Origin: Enterococcus raffinosus
Lineage (GTDB): Bacteria; Bacillota; Bacilli; Lactobacillales; Enterococcaceae
Direction of reading: 5' to 3'
Assembly: GCF_001886185.1 (NCBI RefSeq)
Contig: NZ_JXLA01000007.1
Location: 38,265-102,264 of the forward strand
Length of the DNA stretch: 64,000 nucleotides
Position 1 is the stretch's first letter; each line of letters begins with the position of its first letter. The notes under the pieces are model-generated. The model did no database searches. It was not told where the DNA came from and was given only the letters and a program-made list of their open reading frames with translations. The position numbers and the translations under genes are program-made. Positions 1-9,110 of this stretch are shown piece after piece.

Positions 1-13
1 ACTAACTAGTCGA

Positions 14-718
14 TCAATACGTTTTTTGTTCCATTTCAAATGCCTTACGCATCGTATCTGTGGCATTGTTGACCGGGGTCATAGCTACCAAATCCCCCTG
101 GACGATGATCCGCGTTACCCCTTCAATTTCACCACAAGTAATCAGCGTAACTTGCTGCTTATCAGGGTGAACATCTAAATACTTCACTTCTGTTGGCTGT
201 ACTCGAACCTTGAGTGTCGTCTTATAGGTATAGATATTGTGTAAATCGGTTAAATAGATCAGATCGCCCTCTTTGACACTTTCCAACGGCGTGAACAAAA
301 GCCCCGGACGGTCGGCACGATGACTGGCTAAAGCGTAATTTCCTTCGCCCATTTTTTGATCAGGAGACAATGTTCCAGCCCCATATAAAAGAACCTCATT
401 GGATAGCCCTTTAAAAATCGGCAGGTTGATCTCCACCGACGGAATAGCGATCCCGCCAATCACTGGCAGCCGTTTATTATCCAATTGTGCCTGCAAGACA
501 GCTTCCGTGCTGGCTGGCTGAACAGCATCAAAATCAAAGGATGCTTCTTCTTCCATATTTTTATCAATCTCCGCACGATCCATTTTCGCTACAGCATAGC
601 GGTCGCCATTATATTGCATTAAAAAATACTTAATTTGATTGTTAAAAATCAAGGCCAGTCCTACTAACAGTAATAAGAAAAGAAAAATATTAATCAGCCA
701 ATTTCTTTTTTTCTTCAT
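14..718 (-). CDS. srtA: Class A sortase (transpeptidase)
   Basis: Membrane-anchored cysteine transpeptidase that links LPXTG-type surface proteins to the cell wall. The 234-residue protein has an N-terminal membrane segment at about residues 10-27, so the catalytic domain faces outward. The sortase catalytic set is visible: His133 in ALASHRADRPG, Cys195 in TLITC and Arg203 in GVTRIIVQG. Length and layout fit class A, which has one N-terminal anchor and no C-terminal membrane helix. A GGGAGG ribosome binding site lies 8 bases before the ATG. No pilin or LPXTG substrate gene is adjacent, so it is probably the housekeeping enzyme; that part is inference. Confidence 0.93.
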   Translation of the reverse strand: MKKKRNWLINIFLFLLLLVGLALIFNNQIKYFLMQYNGDRYAVAKMDRAEIDKNMEEEASFDFDAVQPASTEAVLQAQLDNKRLPVIGGIAIPSVEINLPIFKGLSNEVLLYGAGTLSPDQKMGEGNYALASHRADRPGLLFTPLESVKEGDLIYLTDLHNIYTYKTTLKVRVQPTEVKYLDVHPDKQQVTLITCGEIEGVTRIIVQGDLVAMTPVNNATDTMRKAFEMEQKTY

Positions 719-985
719 CTCAATCCTCCCGCATTCTCTTGCTAATCATATCATACTCCGTTCCATCTCGTGAGACTACTTTCACTTAATAGAGAAAAAA
801 TTAAAAAAAGAAATAAATACATTAGAAAGTTGTTATTTATTAAAATGATTTTAATTGTTAAAAAAGTGCTTCAATGTTGCAATTTTTAAGGCCTTTGTAA
901 TCTAATTTTAAAATAAAAGATACGAGCTTTTTTTTTATTAATGGGTTAAAATGATTGTGACGACTATTAGAAAGGGTGAAAATTT

Positions 986-1756
986 GTGCCAGATACGTTA
1001 TTTGCTTATATCGATTCCACAAGCAATGCTGTGCTTTCAAAAGGTTTTTCACCCAACGATTTTGTCGATGGCATCGTTCACCAACCTAAACATTTGTTAT
1101 TGCTAGACCCTGTCGCAGAAGCTGGTGAATACGAGCCACATACAGGATTGAAGATCGTTAATGGTCCAGAACAAGTCCAACAGTTTTTTACTACTAAGAC
1201 ATTCACTCATTCGAAAGGAACCAAGTGGATCGATTTTAATGATTTAGCGATGTTAAAAGAACTGACTCCATTAGAAATTTCAGAATTACTCTATTTTGGT
1301 CACATGCGGACACATCTGCATTCTCCCTTTTTCTATAAACTGCAAAACAATTTTGTTTACTTCAACCTAGGGAACGAAACCATGCGTGTCTACTACCGTT
1401 ACTTAGATGAGTTTTATCGCATCCTTGCTAGCAAACTGACTCGAATCGTCTTAGAAAAAGTCAATGATCGTCGGTCCTTCTTCCGAAAAGGCTCCTCGGT
1501 CACGCCCCTAGATGGAGAACTGTTGAAGGAATTATATCCAATTTTACAAGAAGGCGCAATTTTCTGCCTTGACCTGTCAGAATTGAAAAATAAAATCTAT
1601 CATATCCCTATTTTCTTATCTGATGAAAAGGGATGGCGACGTAGTCCAAAAAATTATAAAAAAGAACAACAGATCGCAGAGATTACTTACGATACAGCCA
1701 AACAAGTATGGGCTTTAGAGGTCGAAAATGATGATCCTGTCTTTTCTTTCCGTTAA
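986..1756 (+). CDS. Unknown 256-residue protein
   Basis: I do not recognise the family. The protein is soluble-looking, has no signal peptide or membrane helix, and is rich in aromatic and charged residues. The start is a GTG preceded by AAAGGGTG at good distance; there is no upstream in-frame ATG. The C-terminal third contains DEKGWRRSPKNYKKEQQ, a basic stretch. It stands alone between divergent srtA and convergent thiT, with a strong bidirectional terminator directly after it. The coding pattern and ribosome binding site make it a real gene; function is open. Confidence 0.75.
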   Translation: MPDTLFAYIDSTSNAVLSKGFSPNDFVDGIVHQPKHLLLLDPVAEAGEYEPHTGLKIVNGPEQVQQFFTTKTFTHSKGTKWIDFNDLAMLKELTPLEISELLYFGHMRTHLHSPFFYKLQNNFVYFNLGNETMRVYYRYLDEFYRILASKLTRIVLEKVNDRRSFFRKGSSVTPLDGELLKELYPILQEGAIFCLDLSELKNKIYHIPIFLSDEKGWRRSPKNYKKEQQIAEITYDTAKQVWALEVENDDPVFSFR

Positions 1757-1764
1757 TAGTGTTC

Positions 1765-1801
1765 AAAAAAGCATTTGTCCTTAAACAGACAAATGCTTTT
1801 T
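1765..1801. terminator. Bidirectional terminator
   Basis: Perfect stem GCATTTGTC/GACAAATGC with an A-run before and a T-run after, so it can end both the plus-strand unknown gene and the minus-strand thiT transcript. Confidence 0.85.
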
Positions 1802-1806
1802 CTTAT

Positions 1807-2394
1807 TTATTGATGGCTTTGCTTTTGAATGAGCTTAGTATCCTTCGGCAAATATAGTTGCGGAGCCTTTTCTGCAACGAGAACTGCAACAATTGCCGTA
1901 ACGATTGCAGTCGCTAAACCACTGACCCCATTCATAACTAGTGAGAATATCCACGGGTTCATTCCCCACAAGGCATAGCTGCCCCAGAAGACCACACCTG
2001 CAATAAAATGCCAGAAGAATCTTGCCCCTGTTCCAACAAGAGAAGCTAGAATAATATTTTTTCGAACGCTCCACATATTTTGTTCAGCTAAACTTTGTTG
2101 CACCTTCTTTGCATACAAGCCGGCAAATCCCGCAAAAGTAAAAGCAATTGGGTATTCAATCAAAACCTGTATCACACTTAGGTAAACAACCTGACTTGCT
2201 GGAAAATGCAAAATCCCCCAGATAAACGCCGACATCAAAGCCGGCTTCAAGCCTCTGCGTAATGCAAACAATGTCAAGGGGATCATCCCTAAAGAAATTG
2301 TAAAACTGCTGCCGATGGTTGTGGGAATAAACGACAATACTAGCGACAAAGCCGCCACCACTGTGCCTTCCACTAAAATTCTTGTCTTATACAT
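1807..2394 (-). CDS. thiT: Thiamine ECF transporter substrate-binding subunit ThiT
   Basis: S-component of an energy-coupling-factor transporter that binds thiamine in the membrane and works with the shared EcfAA'T module, which is not in this window. About 195 residues with six predicted hydrophobic segments, matching ThiT. I place the start at 2394 (MYKTRILVEG): an AGGAGG site at 2402-2409 precedes that ATG, while an upstream in-frame ATG at 2427 overlaps the leader. A TPP riboswitch lies directly upstream, which strongly supports thiamine as substrate. Transcription is convergent with the unknown gene at 986. Confidence 0.93.
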   Translation of the reverse strand: MYKTRILVEGTVVAALSLVLSFIPTTIGSSFTISLGMIPLTLFALRRGLKPALMSAFIWGILHFPASQVVYLSVIQVLIEYPIAFTFAGFAGLYAKKVQQSLAEQNMWSVRKNIILASLVGTGARFFWHFIAGVVFWGSYALWGMNPWIFSLVMNGVSGLATAIVTAIVAVLVAEKAPQLYLPKDTKLIQKQSHQ

Positions 2395-2455
2395 AAAAAA
2401 ACTCCTCCTTTTGAACATACAGTCCACAAAGGAGAAGTAAATATCTTTACTTCAT

Positions 2456-2540
2456 CACAATTCCTACGCTCGAATAACCGAAACAGGTACTAGGGTTTAG
2501 AGTAACCTCAATCTCAGCCCGAGGGCTCCCCTTTGCGACA
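2456..2540 (-). promoter_or_regulatory. TPP riboswitch (THI element)
   Basis: On the minus strand the leader contains the conserved CTGAGA box (2512-2517), a GGGGAGCCC stem and a terminal CGAGCGTAGGAA segment in TPP-aptamer order. Downstream a GAAGTAAA/TTTACTTC hairpin lies before the thiT ribosome binding site. Exact aptamer limits are approximate. It is expected to lower thiT expression when thiamine pyrophosphate is abundant. Confidence 0.9.
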
Positions 2541-2566
2541 GTATTATTCTATTTTGATACACCCAG

Positions 2567-2595
2567 AGTATAGCAGATGTCCGCCCACTCGTAAA
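2567..2595 (-). promoter_or_regulatory. thiT promoter
   Basis: On the minus strand: -35 TTTACG (2590-2595), 17-base spacer, -10 TATACT (2567-2572), just upstream of the TPP riboswitch. Confidence 0.7.
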
Positions 2596-2609
2596 GGTAT
2601 TAATTACTT

Positions 2610-2972
2610 TTAACGCGAAATACTTTCTTGATCTCCGCTTGGCGATAGAGTTGTAACCTTCTTGATTCGATCGATCGTCAGCATCACTAGCTGATTTTCT
2701 TGTGTGCGGATAACAATTGATTCATTGGTTACTACTTTTGGCAGCCAGCCTGAAATTGTTTGGAATTTTTCTTCATCTTTTTCATCTTGAACTTGAATGA
2801 CTACTAAACTATTCTGTAGAGCCGCCATCTTCAGTTTGAGAAAAATATTCTCATTTGCTTGCTCTTGAGCGCGTTTTTCAGCAGAATCATTCAAAAAATC
2901 CGAGATGAAACGATACGATGAATTCGAAAACAGCTTGATTAAATTCTTTTTGGGCTTCTCGTTTTTAGACAT
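2610..2972 (-). CDS. Small unknown protein, possibly YolD-like
   Basis: 120 residues, no membrane segment. The N-terminus is basic; the C-terminal half has an alternating beta-like pattern (ISGWLPKVVTNESIVI, then LVMLTIDRIKKVTTL) that loosely resembles YolD-like small proteins, but I cannot assign it firmly. A TAGGAGG ribosome binding site lies well placed before the ATG. It sits between the phosphatase gene and the thiT promoter in the same orientation. Function unknown. Confidence 0.7.
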   Translation of the reverse strand: MSKNEKPKKNLIKLFSNSSYRFISDFLNDSAEKRAQEQANENIFLKLKMAALQNSLVVIQVQDEKDEEKFQTISGWLPKVVTNESIVIRTQENQLVMLTIDRIKKVTTLSPSGDQESISR

Positions 2973-3044
2973 TCAGCTTCCTCCTATCAAGAGCATGGTT
3001 GTGTAGTATGATTTTACTTAAATTCACGGGAAAAAACAAGGAAT

Positions 3045-3503
3045 CTAGCCTTTTTCAAAAAAAGTTAACCATTCGTTTAAACCTTTTTGAATTAAATCAT
3101 AAGTTTCTTCAAAATTTCCTGTATACCAAGGGTCTGGTATGCTCTCCCCATCGTGTCCCGGAACGCGATCTAAATACAAATAAATCTTTTCTTCGGTTCC
3201 AGCAGGTGCCATCGATTCCAGATCATAAACATTTTCTTGGTCCATCCCGATAATGTAATCTGCATCATAAAAATCTTGTTCCGTCACTTGGCGTGCGCGC
3301 ATTCCCTTAATAGAGATATCATGCTGAGCCAATATTTTCTGAGTTCCTCGATGAGGCGGGTTGCCGACTTCCCAACGACTGGTCGCTGCGGAATCCACTT
3401 GGAACTGCTGATTTTGCTTTTTTTGAAAGGCATCACGGAAAATGGCTTCTGCCATTGGTGAACGGCAAATATTTCCCATGCAAACAAATAGAATCTTTTT
3501 CAT
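3045..3503 (-). CDS. Low-molecular-weight protein tyrosine phosphatase
   Basis: Cytoplasmic phosphatase removing phosphate from phosphotyrosine (or phosphoarginine) residues. The P-loop CX5R signature is Cys8-MGNIC-Arg14-Ser15 at the N-terminus, and the general acid is Asp124 in the DPWYTG motif, both in the expected places for this 150-160-residue family. Whether it prefers phosphotyrosine (Wzb/PtpA) or phosphoarginine (YwlE) cannot be decided: no capsule kinase or McsB gene is nearby. It is divergent from the dehydrogenase gene at 3557. Confidence 0.92.
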   Translation of the reverse strand: MKKILFVCMGNICRSPMAEAIFRDAFQKKQNQQFQVDSAATSRWEVGNPPHRGTQKILAQHDISIKGMRARQVTEQDFYDADYIIGMDQENVYDLESMAPAGTEEKIYLYLDRVPGHDGESIPDPWYTGNFEETYDLIQKGLNEWLTFFEKG

Positions 3504-3556
3504 GTTCGTCCTCCTGTGCTATAGTCAATTTATTGAAATGAAATGGGGGATTGGAA

Positions 3557-4525
3557 ATGAGTAAAATTTATCTTTCCGCCAAACTACCTGAGCTTGGCAC
3601 ATCATTATTGAAAGAAGCGGCCCTTGAGTATCACGTTTATGAAGGCAGCGGGTTAATTTCGAAAAAGGAATTGATCGAAAATATCGCTGATTGTGACGTA
3701 CTGATCTGTCCGCTGTCCACTCAAGTTGATCGTGAAGTCATCGATGCTGCCCCGCATTTAAAGCTGATCGCTAACTTTGGAGCAGGCTACAATAACATCG
3801 ATACGGCTTATGCAAAAGAAAAGAACATCTATGTAACAAATACTCCGGTAGTCTCTACCAACGCAACGGCAGAATTGACTGCTGGTCTAATCATCGCCTT
3901 GTCTCGTCGAATCGTCGAGGGCGATCGTTTGATGCACGACAAAGGTTTTGATGGGTGGGCACCGCTTTTCTTCTTGGGCCATGAACTGAAAGGCAAAACT
4001 TTAGGAATCATCGGTATGGGACAAATCGGTCAAGCATTGGCGCAAATGATGAACGCTTTTGGGATGAACATCCTTTACAATCAACGTCATCCCTCACCTT
4101 CTGAATTAGAGGAAAAATTGCAGGCAGCCTATGTATCCCAAGAAGAAGTATTTCAACAAGCAGACGTTTTGACCCTGCATGCCCCATTAACAGAGGATAC
4201 CCGTCATCTCGTTACTAGCGAAACCTTTAAACAAATGAAAGACAGTGCCTTTTTAATCAATGCAGCACGCGGGCCGTTAGTTGATGAAGAAGCTTTGCTT
4301 CAAGCACTAAAAGACAAACAAATTGCAGGCGCCGCTTTAGACGTCTATGAATTCGAGCCTAAGGTCACCGAAGGCTTGAAAGAGCTTTCTAATGTCATCT
4401 TGACTCCGCATATCGGCAATGCCAGTGTGGAAGCTCGAGACCAAATGGCGGAAATCGTCGCGAAAAATGCGATTGCCATCAAAAATCAAGAACCTGTCAA
4501 ACATATCGTTAACGGACTGGACTGA
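3557..4525 (+). CDS. D-isomer 2-hydroxyacid dehydrogenase family protein
   Basis: NAD(P)-dependent oxidoreductase acting on 2-hydroxy/2-keto acids. From the ATG at 3557 (322 residues) it has the Rossmann motif GMGQIG (about 153-158) and the catalytic triad Arg238 (NAARGPLVDE), Glu267 (DVYEFEP) and His285 (LTPHIGNAS). A TTG two codons upstream is less likely because it lies directly against the GGGGGA site. The FEP-type C-terminal region fits glyoxylate/hydroxypyruvate or broad 2-ketoacid reductases; substrate is not determined. Convergent with the TetR regulator, its closest neighbour. Confidence 0.9.
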   Translation: MSKIYLSAKLPELGTSLLKEAALEYHVYEGSGLISKKELIENIADCDVLICPLSTQVDREVIDAAPHLKLIANFGAGYNNIDTAYAKEKNIYVTNTPVVSTNATAELTAGLIIALSRRIVEGDRLMHDKGFDGWAPLFFLGHELKGKTLGIIGMGQIGQALAQMMNAFGMNILYNQRHPSPSELEEKLQAAYVSQEEVFQQADVLTLHAPLTEDTRHLVTSETFKQMKDSAFLINAARGPLVDEEALLQALKDKQIAGAALDVYEFEPKVTEGLKELSNVILTPHIGNASVEARDQMAEIVAKNAIAIKNQEPVKHIVNGLD

Positions 4526-4550
4526 GCTTAACGCTCATTCCAGTCTTTTT
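4515..4550. terminator. Terminator spanning both convergent stop codons
   Basis: Stem GACTGGACTGAGC (4515-4527) and GCTCATTCCAGTC (4533-4545), 12 of 13 paired, followed by TTTTT. The dehydrogenase stop codon is in the left arm and the tetR stop codon is in the loop. Confidence 0.8.
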
Positions 4551-5103
4551 CGTATAATCGATAAGCAAAAAACTCAATGTCCTTAGCAAAACGGAACAGC
4601 TGCGCCGCAATTGTGATTGGCGGCTGATCCGCTCCAGCCAGCAACCAGTCGACCAAAATCCCACCGCAGCCATGAGCTAAAAAGCGAGCATAAAACTCTT
4701 TATCTGTTGGAGAAAGTTCTCCCTCTTGGTCCACCTCATCAAATAGACGAACGAACAAGCGTTGCGCCAATTCATTAAATTCTTTTGTGAGTACTTCCGG
4801 ATTTGCCGTTACGGTATTCAAATAAAACTGATGACAAACCTGCATTTCTTTTAACATTTTCAGAACGGATTCTTCCCAATTGGTCAAGGCCAACTCGTCA
4901 GAAACTAGATACTGCAATCCTCGTTGATAGTATGCATAATGAAGCAGATCATTTTTGTCCTTGAAGTGATAATAAAATGTTTGGCGGTTTAAGCTGGCCA
5001 TCTGACTGATATCTTGAACAGTTATTTTGTCGTATTTTTTTTCTTGGCACAATGCAACTAGTGATTGCACAAATGTTTCTTTGGTCGCTTTTCCTTCCGC
5101 CAT
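4528..5103 (-). CDS. TetR/AcrR family transcriptional regulator
   Basis: 191 residues. The N-terminal helix-turn-helix (about residues 23-50, ITVQDISQMASLNRQTFYYH) is typical of TetR proteins; the C-terminal ligand domain resembles the TetR_C_8/DhaS type, where an aromatic-rich helix follows the HTH. It starts 11 bases after the ruvB stop and is in the same orientation, so it may be co-transcribed with ruvAB. Its target is not evident; the convergent dehydrogenase is a candidate only by proximity. Confidence 0.88.
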   Translation of the reverse strand: MAEGKATKETFVQSLVALCQEKKYDKITVQDISQMASLNRQTFYYHFKDKNDLLHYAYYQRGLQYLVSDELALTNWEESVLKMLKEMQVCHQFYLNTVTANPEVLTKEFNELAQRLFVRLFDEVDQEGELSPTDKEFYARFLAHGCGGILVDWLLAGADQPPITIAAQLFRFAKDIEFFAYRLYEKDWNER

Positions 5104-5114
5104 CTTTTCACCTT

Positions 5115-6116
5115 CTATGCTTGATAAGGATAATTGAAATGTTCATAAGCCAACGGTGTTGCCATACGGCCCCGCGGCGTTCGTTTGATAAATCCTTTTT
5201 GAATCAGATACGGTTCGTACATATCTTCTACTGTTTCACGTTCTTCCCCAATATTTACTGCCAAAGTGCTTAAACCGATGGGGCCGCCATGATATAGTTC
5301 GATCATTGTTTTTAAAAGCTTCTGATCGACGTAATCTAATCCAGCTTCATCCACCTGCAATAAACGTAGTGCCTGATCCGCAATGGATTGATTGATCACA
5401 CCGTCTGATTGCACTTGAGCAAAATCACGAATCCGTTTTAACAAACGGTTAGCGATTCGAGGCGTCCCCCGTGATCTTCGAGCGATCTCAACCGCTCCTT
5501 CTTCCACAATCTCTGTTTGGAAGATATCCGCCGAGCGCAAGACAATCTCCCGTAAATCTGTTTCCTCATAATATTCCATATGTGAAATGATCCCAAAGCG
5601 ATCACGCAATGGCGCAGAAAGCATTCCTGCACGTGTCGTTGCACCTACTAAAGTAAATGGCGGTAACGGAAAATGAACCGGATGAGCAGTCGGCCCTTGC
5701 CCTACCATAATATCAACATAGTAATCCTCCATCGCTGAATATAAGGTTTCCTCCGCCACTCGCGGCAATCGATGAATCTCATCGATAAATAGTACATCTC
5801 CCGGTTCTAACTCATTCAAAATCGCGACTAAATCTCCCGGCCGTTCAATTGCAGGACCGCTGGTAGAGCGAATCTGCACATCCATTTCGTTCGCGATTAC
5901 CATTGCCATCGTCGTTTTCCCTAACCCAGGCGGTCCGTAAAGCAGAACATGGTCTAACGCTTCCTGACGATTCTTCGCCGCCTCGATATAGATCGTAAGC
6001 TCTTGCTTAACCTTATCCTGACCGATATATTGTGCAAGATAACGAGGACGCAACGATTTTTCTAAACTTTTATCACTCTCATCCGCATCCGGTGAAAGCA
6101 AACGTTCTTCATCCAT
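5115..6116 (-). CDS. ruvB: Holliday junction DNA helicase RuvB
   Basis: Hexameric AAA+ motor that, with RuvA, drives branch migration of Holliday junctions in recombinational repair. 333 residues, normal length. Walker [10 protein letters not shown] at 61-69, Walker B/DEIH at about 110-115, and the arginine-finger region [18 protein letters not shown]. Starts 13 bases downstream of ruvA in the same operon. Confidence 0.98.
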   Translation of the reverse strand: MDEERLLSPDADESDKSLEKSLRPRYLAQYIGQDKVKQELTIYIEAAKNRQEALDHVLLYGPPGLGKTTMAMVIANEMDVQIRSTSGPAIERPGDLVAILNELEPGDVLFIDEIHRLPRVAEETLYSAMEDYYVDIMVGQGPTAHPVHFPLPPFTLVGATTRAGMLSAPLRDRFGIISHMEYYEETDLREIVLRSADIFQTEIVEEGAVEIARRSRGTPRIANRLLKRIRDFAQVQSDGVINQSIADQALRLLQVDEAGLDYVDQKLLKTMIELYHGGPIGLSTLAVNIGEERETVEDMYEPYLIQKGFIKRTPRGRMATPLAYEHFNYPYQA

Positions 6117-6129
6117 CTAGGTCGTCCTC

Positions 6130-6723
6130 CTATTTCTTCATCATTAATTTCAAAGCTGCCCGCAAATAATCGTCGGTGTTTTGCAGCGTTTCTTTTTCCA
6201 GTACTTTTTCTACTTTCTTGATCTCTTTTGGACTGTAGCCCAAGGCTTGCAGAGCTTCCATCGCTTCAGCCAGCGCAGTATCATCATTGCCCTCATAGAA
6301 CAAGGACATCGGATCATCCACCAACTCAGCCAGCTTGCCTTTTAGATCCAAGACCATTTGCTGAGCCGTCTTCTTGCCGACTCCCGGGAATTTCGTCAGA
6401 TAAGTCACGTCTCCAGCCTCGATAGCCTGAATCAGACCTTGGTGATCTTCATTTGCCATAATTGCTAATCCGCTTTTTGGTCCGATCCCCGAAACAGAAA
6501 GCAGACGTAAGAATAGTTCTTTTTCCGCCAAGGTTTCAAAACCGTATAATAAATGTGCATCCTCGCGAATGATCTGCTGCACATAGATTGTCACAGACTG
6601 CTCCATTTTACTGCTGTAGCGATAAGGATTTCCTAACGCGATTTGATAGCCGATGCCATTGACATCCAATACCACATAGCTTGGACTGATGAAGGTCAAT
6701 CGACCTGTAATATATTCGTACAT
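6130..6723 (-). CDS. ruvA: Holliday junction DNA-binding protein RuvA
   Basis: Tetrameric protein that grips four-way junctions and loads RuvB. 197 residues with the N-terminal OB fold ([20 protein letters not shown]), the HhH pair ([15 protein letters not shown] and [16 protein letters not shown]) and the C-terminal RuvB-binding domain ([15 protein letters not shown]). First gene of the ruvAB unit, behind a leader of about 140 bases with a LexA-like box at its 5' end. Confidence 0.98.
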   Translation of the reverse strand: MYEYITGRLTFISPSYVVLDVNGIGYQIALGNPYRYSSKMEQSVTIYVQQIIREDAHLLYGFETLAEKELFLRLLSVSGIGPKSGLAIMANEDHQGLIQAIEAGDVTYLTKFPGVGKKTAQQMVLDLKGKLAELVDDPMSLFYEGNDDTALAEAMEALQALGYSPKEIKKVEKVLEKETLQNTDDYLRAALKLMMKK

Positions 6724-6860
6724 AATTAATCCTTTCTGATAGTAAGGAATGTTTCCTATACCTGTAATCCACAGTAATTCCTGTTTAATAAAATCAAGTA
6801 TTGATTTATCCCCTATCCTTTCAACATAATTGAAAGGTTCGAAGGAAACCTAGAATTTCT

Positions 6861-6872
6861 GCACATATGTTC
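6861..6872 (-). promoter_or_regulatory. LexA-like SOS box of ruvAB
   Basis: On the minus strand GAACATATGTGC, one base from the Firmicutes LexA palindrome GAAC-N4-GTTC, directly after a TAAAAT -10-like element. ruvAB is an SOS operon in Bacillus, so damage-inducible control is likely. Confidence 0.6.
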
Positions 6873-6886
6873 TCATTATTTTAGCA

Positions 6887-6918
6887 CAAAAAGCGGCGGT
6901 TAAAAACTCTTACCGCCG
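6887..6918 (-). terminator. Terminator of the Mga-like regulator
   Basis: Minus strand stem CGGCGGT/ACCGCCG followed by CTTTTT; it includes the stop codon of the regulator gene. Confidence 0.75.
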
Positions 6919-8357
6919 AATCCTTGCAATAACTGTAGTAATGAGAAATAATCCTTCATTCGCAATTCTTGAGTAATCGCCAGTGTCGGTATTTCCTCTT
7001 CAATAAGCAGACTGGTTGTTAAACATAAATCACAATTTTCTAATGATTCTGCAAAAACGACTTGAAAATCATTGGCCAAAAACCGCCGCAAGTCTTCTTT
7101 TAAAATGGTTTCTTCAAATTCCGGCAGATCGGTCTGTAAGAAGATTCGAACAACAGGGTGGATCGTCAATTCCGGCAAACGACGCAAGACAGAAAGATAA
7201 CGACCAAACAGAATAGATTCACTGCCGCCTTGGTCCGCTAAAATTTCCGTTACAAAGGCGACAAGCTGCGGCTGCTGTTTGGTGATATTCGTCCAAAAGG
7301 CCTTTCCATTGATGTTAAAGCGAATCATTGGAAACAATCGATGGTAAAGATGCCCACTGATCAAATAATTTTCGGCTTGCAGTGCCTGAAAATTTTTCCA
7401 GGTAGCTGAATCATTGATTTTCTTTTCCAATTGACGATACATCGCGTCAACCTCGGTCATTACACAAAAAGGCGCCTTGGATAATAACTGATGGATCTTT
7501 TCCGTAATCGCTGGAACATGATAGTATTCCTCCCGTGTGAGTAAATGCAAAAACAAGTTGCCCATGGCTTTTTCATTTTGGAAATAGGTAGGCATACTTG
7601 GCTTTATTTGGTAATAAAACTCCTTGAATAGCGCGTCATCGTTCAAAGCTTTCTGACTGTCCGAATGTTTTTCTAAGGAATGCTTTTGCACCTCTCGCAG
7701 CAGATGAGCTGCGACCAAATATTCCAACCGCTGCCTTTTGATCGGATTCAAGGACACCTGAAAAAATTGTTGAATGACAGTGCTGATAGTGCTCACTAAT
7801 TCATGCTGCAATGGTGCAAATGGCCAGTCCTTTCCGCGGAACAAACGCCAATAATAAACGGATAAATACATTCGCACGACCGATTCTGGTGCGCGAAAAA
7901 GTACCTCTCCTCGATCAATGGCTATATCCAGCGGTGTCAGCTCCTTACGCAGATTCTTCACCTTACGACGAATGGTGGACTCGCTGCGATACAGCTTTTC
8001 GCTCAGCTCCTTGATCGTTCGTGCTTTTCCAGCAATCAATAAATGTAATATACGATAGGACAAGGAATGACGAATCAAATCTACTAAAAATTGATTTTGT
8101 TCCATCGTTTGATCCGCAATCAACAAGCGATACTGATTGCCTGTTCTTTCAAATAGCGGCAACTCTGTTTCAGTGAATCGGCGATAGTTCTTACTCAACT
8201 CTTCCAACAATCGTTGAACGCTGCGGCTGTCTAAACCGACTGTCTCAGCCAGATCGTTCTTTTTATGCGTTTTTCCATCATTCAACAGCTCCAGTAAACG
8301 GACACCAAAATAAATCTCTTTTTCGTAATTTTGTAAATCCAGCGCATTTATGTACAT
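6900..8357 (-). CDS. Mga-like helix-turn-helix transcriptional regulator
   Basis: 485-residue regulator of the Mga/AtxA-like type. There are two N-terminal winged-helix regions, one around KKNDLAETVGLDSRSVQRLL and one around RTIKELSEKLYRSESTIRRK, followed by a long helical middle region and an EIIB-like C-terminal part without an evident phosphorylatable cysteine in the usual place. It follows lrgAB on the same strand after a hairpin with a T-run that lies just before its ATG, so it is probably partly uncoupled from lrgAB. Target genes are unknown. Confidence 0.8.
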   Translation of the reverse strand: MYINALDLQNYEKEIYFGVRLLELLNDGKTHKKNDLAETVGLDSRSVQRLLEELSKNYRRFTETELPLFERTGNQYRLLIADQTMEQNQFLVDLIRHSLSYRILHLLIAGKARTIKELSEKLYRSESTIRRKVKNLRKELTPLDIAIDRGEVLFRAPESVVRMYLSVYYWRLFRGKDWPFAPLQHELVSTISTVIQQFFQVSLNPIKRQRLEYLVAAHLLREVQKHSLEKHSDSQKALNDDALFKEFYYQIKPSMPTYFQNEKAMGNLFLHLLTREEYYHVPAITEKIHQLLSKAPFCVMTEVDAMYRQLEKKINDSATWKNFQALQAENYLISGHLYHRLFPMIRFNINGKAFWTNITKQQPQLVAFVTEILADQGGSESILFGRYLSVLRRLPELTIHPVVRIFLQTDLPEFEETILKEDLRRFLANDFQVVFAESLENCDLCLTTSLLIEEEIPTLAITQELRMKDYFSLLQLLQGFGGKSF

Positions 8358-8408
8358 AAAAAAACCCCTTCACACTCTATTTTAGCAAAAGAGCGCAAGG
8401 AGCAGGTA

Positions 8409-9110
8409 CTAAAGACCTTCAAACAAACGAAACAACAGCGGCAGCAGCGCCACCGTTACTAAGCCATTAACGCAAATGCATAAACCAGCCAAAATTCCTT
8501 CCAATTCGCCAATCTCAATGGCTCGGCCTGTCCCGATCGCATGGGAAGTACTGCCTAAAGCAATTCCCTTTGCCACAGGGCTTTGGATATTGAAAAGCTG
8601 GAAGACCTTTGTTCCTACCAAAGCACCAAAAATACCCGTAGATACAACAATCGCTAATGTTACTGGCGAAATCCCTCCCATCTGACTGGAAAGATCCACG
8701 GAAATTGCTGTCGTTACCGATTTTGGCAGCAAGGAAACAATTATTCCCTGCTTTAACGAAAACAGACGACCAATCCCGACACTCAATAAGCAATTAAGAA
8801 CAACACCTACCAGCGTTCCTAAAATTACTGGTAGAAAATATTTCTTCAATTTGTCGAAATTTTGATACAGCGGCAAGGCCAACGCTACTGTCGCTGGTGT
8901 GATCATCATCGTGAATAAGTTTCCTCCCATATTGTACGCCTTGTAGCTGATCCCACTTAGCTTTAGTAAAACAATAATGAGAACAACACTTGCGATCAAC
9001 GGGTTGATAAAAGGAATGTTGACTTTGCTCAACAGCTTTTCCATCAGGATATAAATCAGCAAGGTTAAGGCTAATCCGAAAAGCGGGTTATTCGCCAGCG
9101 CTGAGATCAT
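8409..9110 (-). CDS. lrgB: LrgB family antiholin-like membrane protein
   Basis: Polytopic membrane protein paired with LrgA, linked in other Gram-positives to control of murein hydrolase activity and, in Bacillus PftAB, to pyruvate uptake. The preferred start is the ATG at 9110 (MISALANNPLFG), 233 residues, preceded by GAGGTG; longer in-frame starts upstream would add a hydrophilic tail not seen in the family. The conserved core SLLPKSVTTAI and GSTSHAIGTGRA is present. It overlaps the end of lrgA by 23 bases, indicating translational coupling. No lytSR two-component genes lie next to it here. Confidence 0.93.
   Translation of the reverse strand: MISALANNPLFGLALTLLIYILMEKLLSKVNIPFINPLIASVVLIIVLLKLSGISYKAYNMGGNLFTMMITPATVALALPLYQNFDKLKKYFLPVILGTLVGVVLNCLLSVGIGRLFSLKQGIIVSLLPKSVTTAISVDLSSQMGGISPVTLAIVVSTGIFGALVGTKVFQLFNIQSPVAKGIALGSTSHAIGTGRAIEIGELEGILAGLCICVNGLVTVALLPLLFRLFEGL

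Noticed and set aside
858-1052. 64-codon minus-strand reading frame
   Set aside because: It overlaps the promoter and start of the well-supported gene at 986, has no ribosome binding site and is extremely AT-rich.
2434-2452. AAGTAAATATCTTTACTT in the thiT leader as another XRE operator
   Set aside because: It resembles the operator at 23524 but lies in the riboswitch expression platform, where the pairing is better explained as an RNA hairpin.
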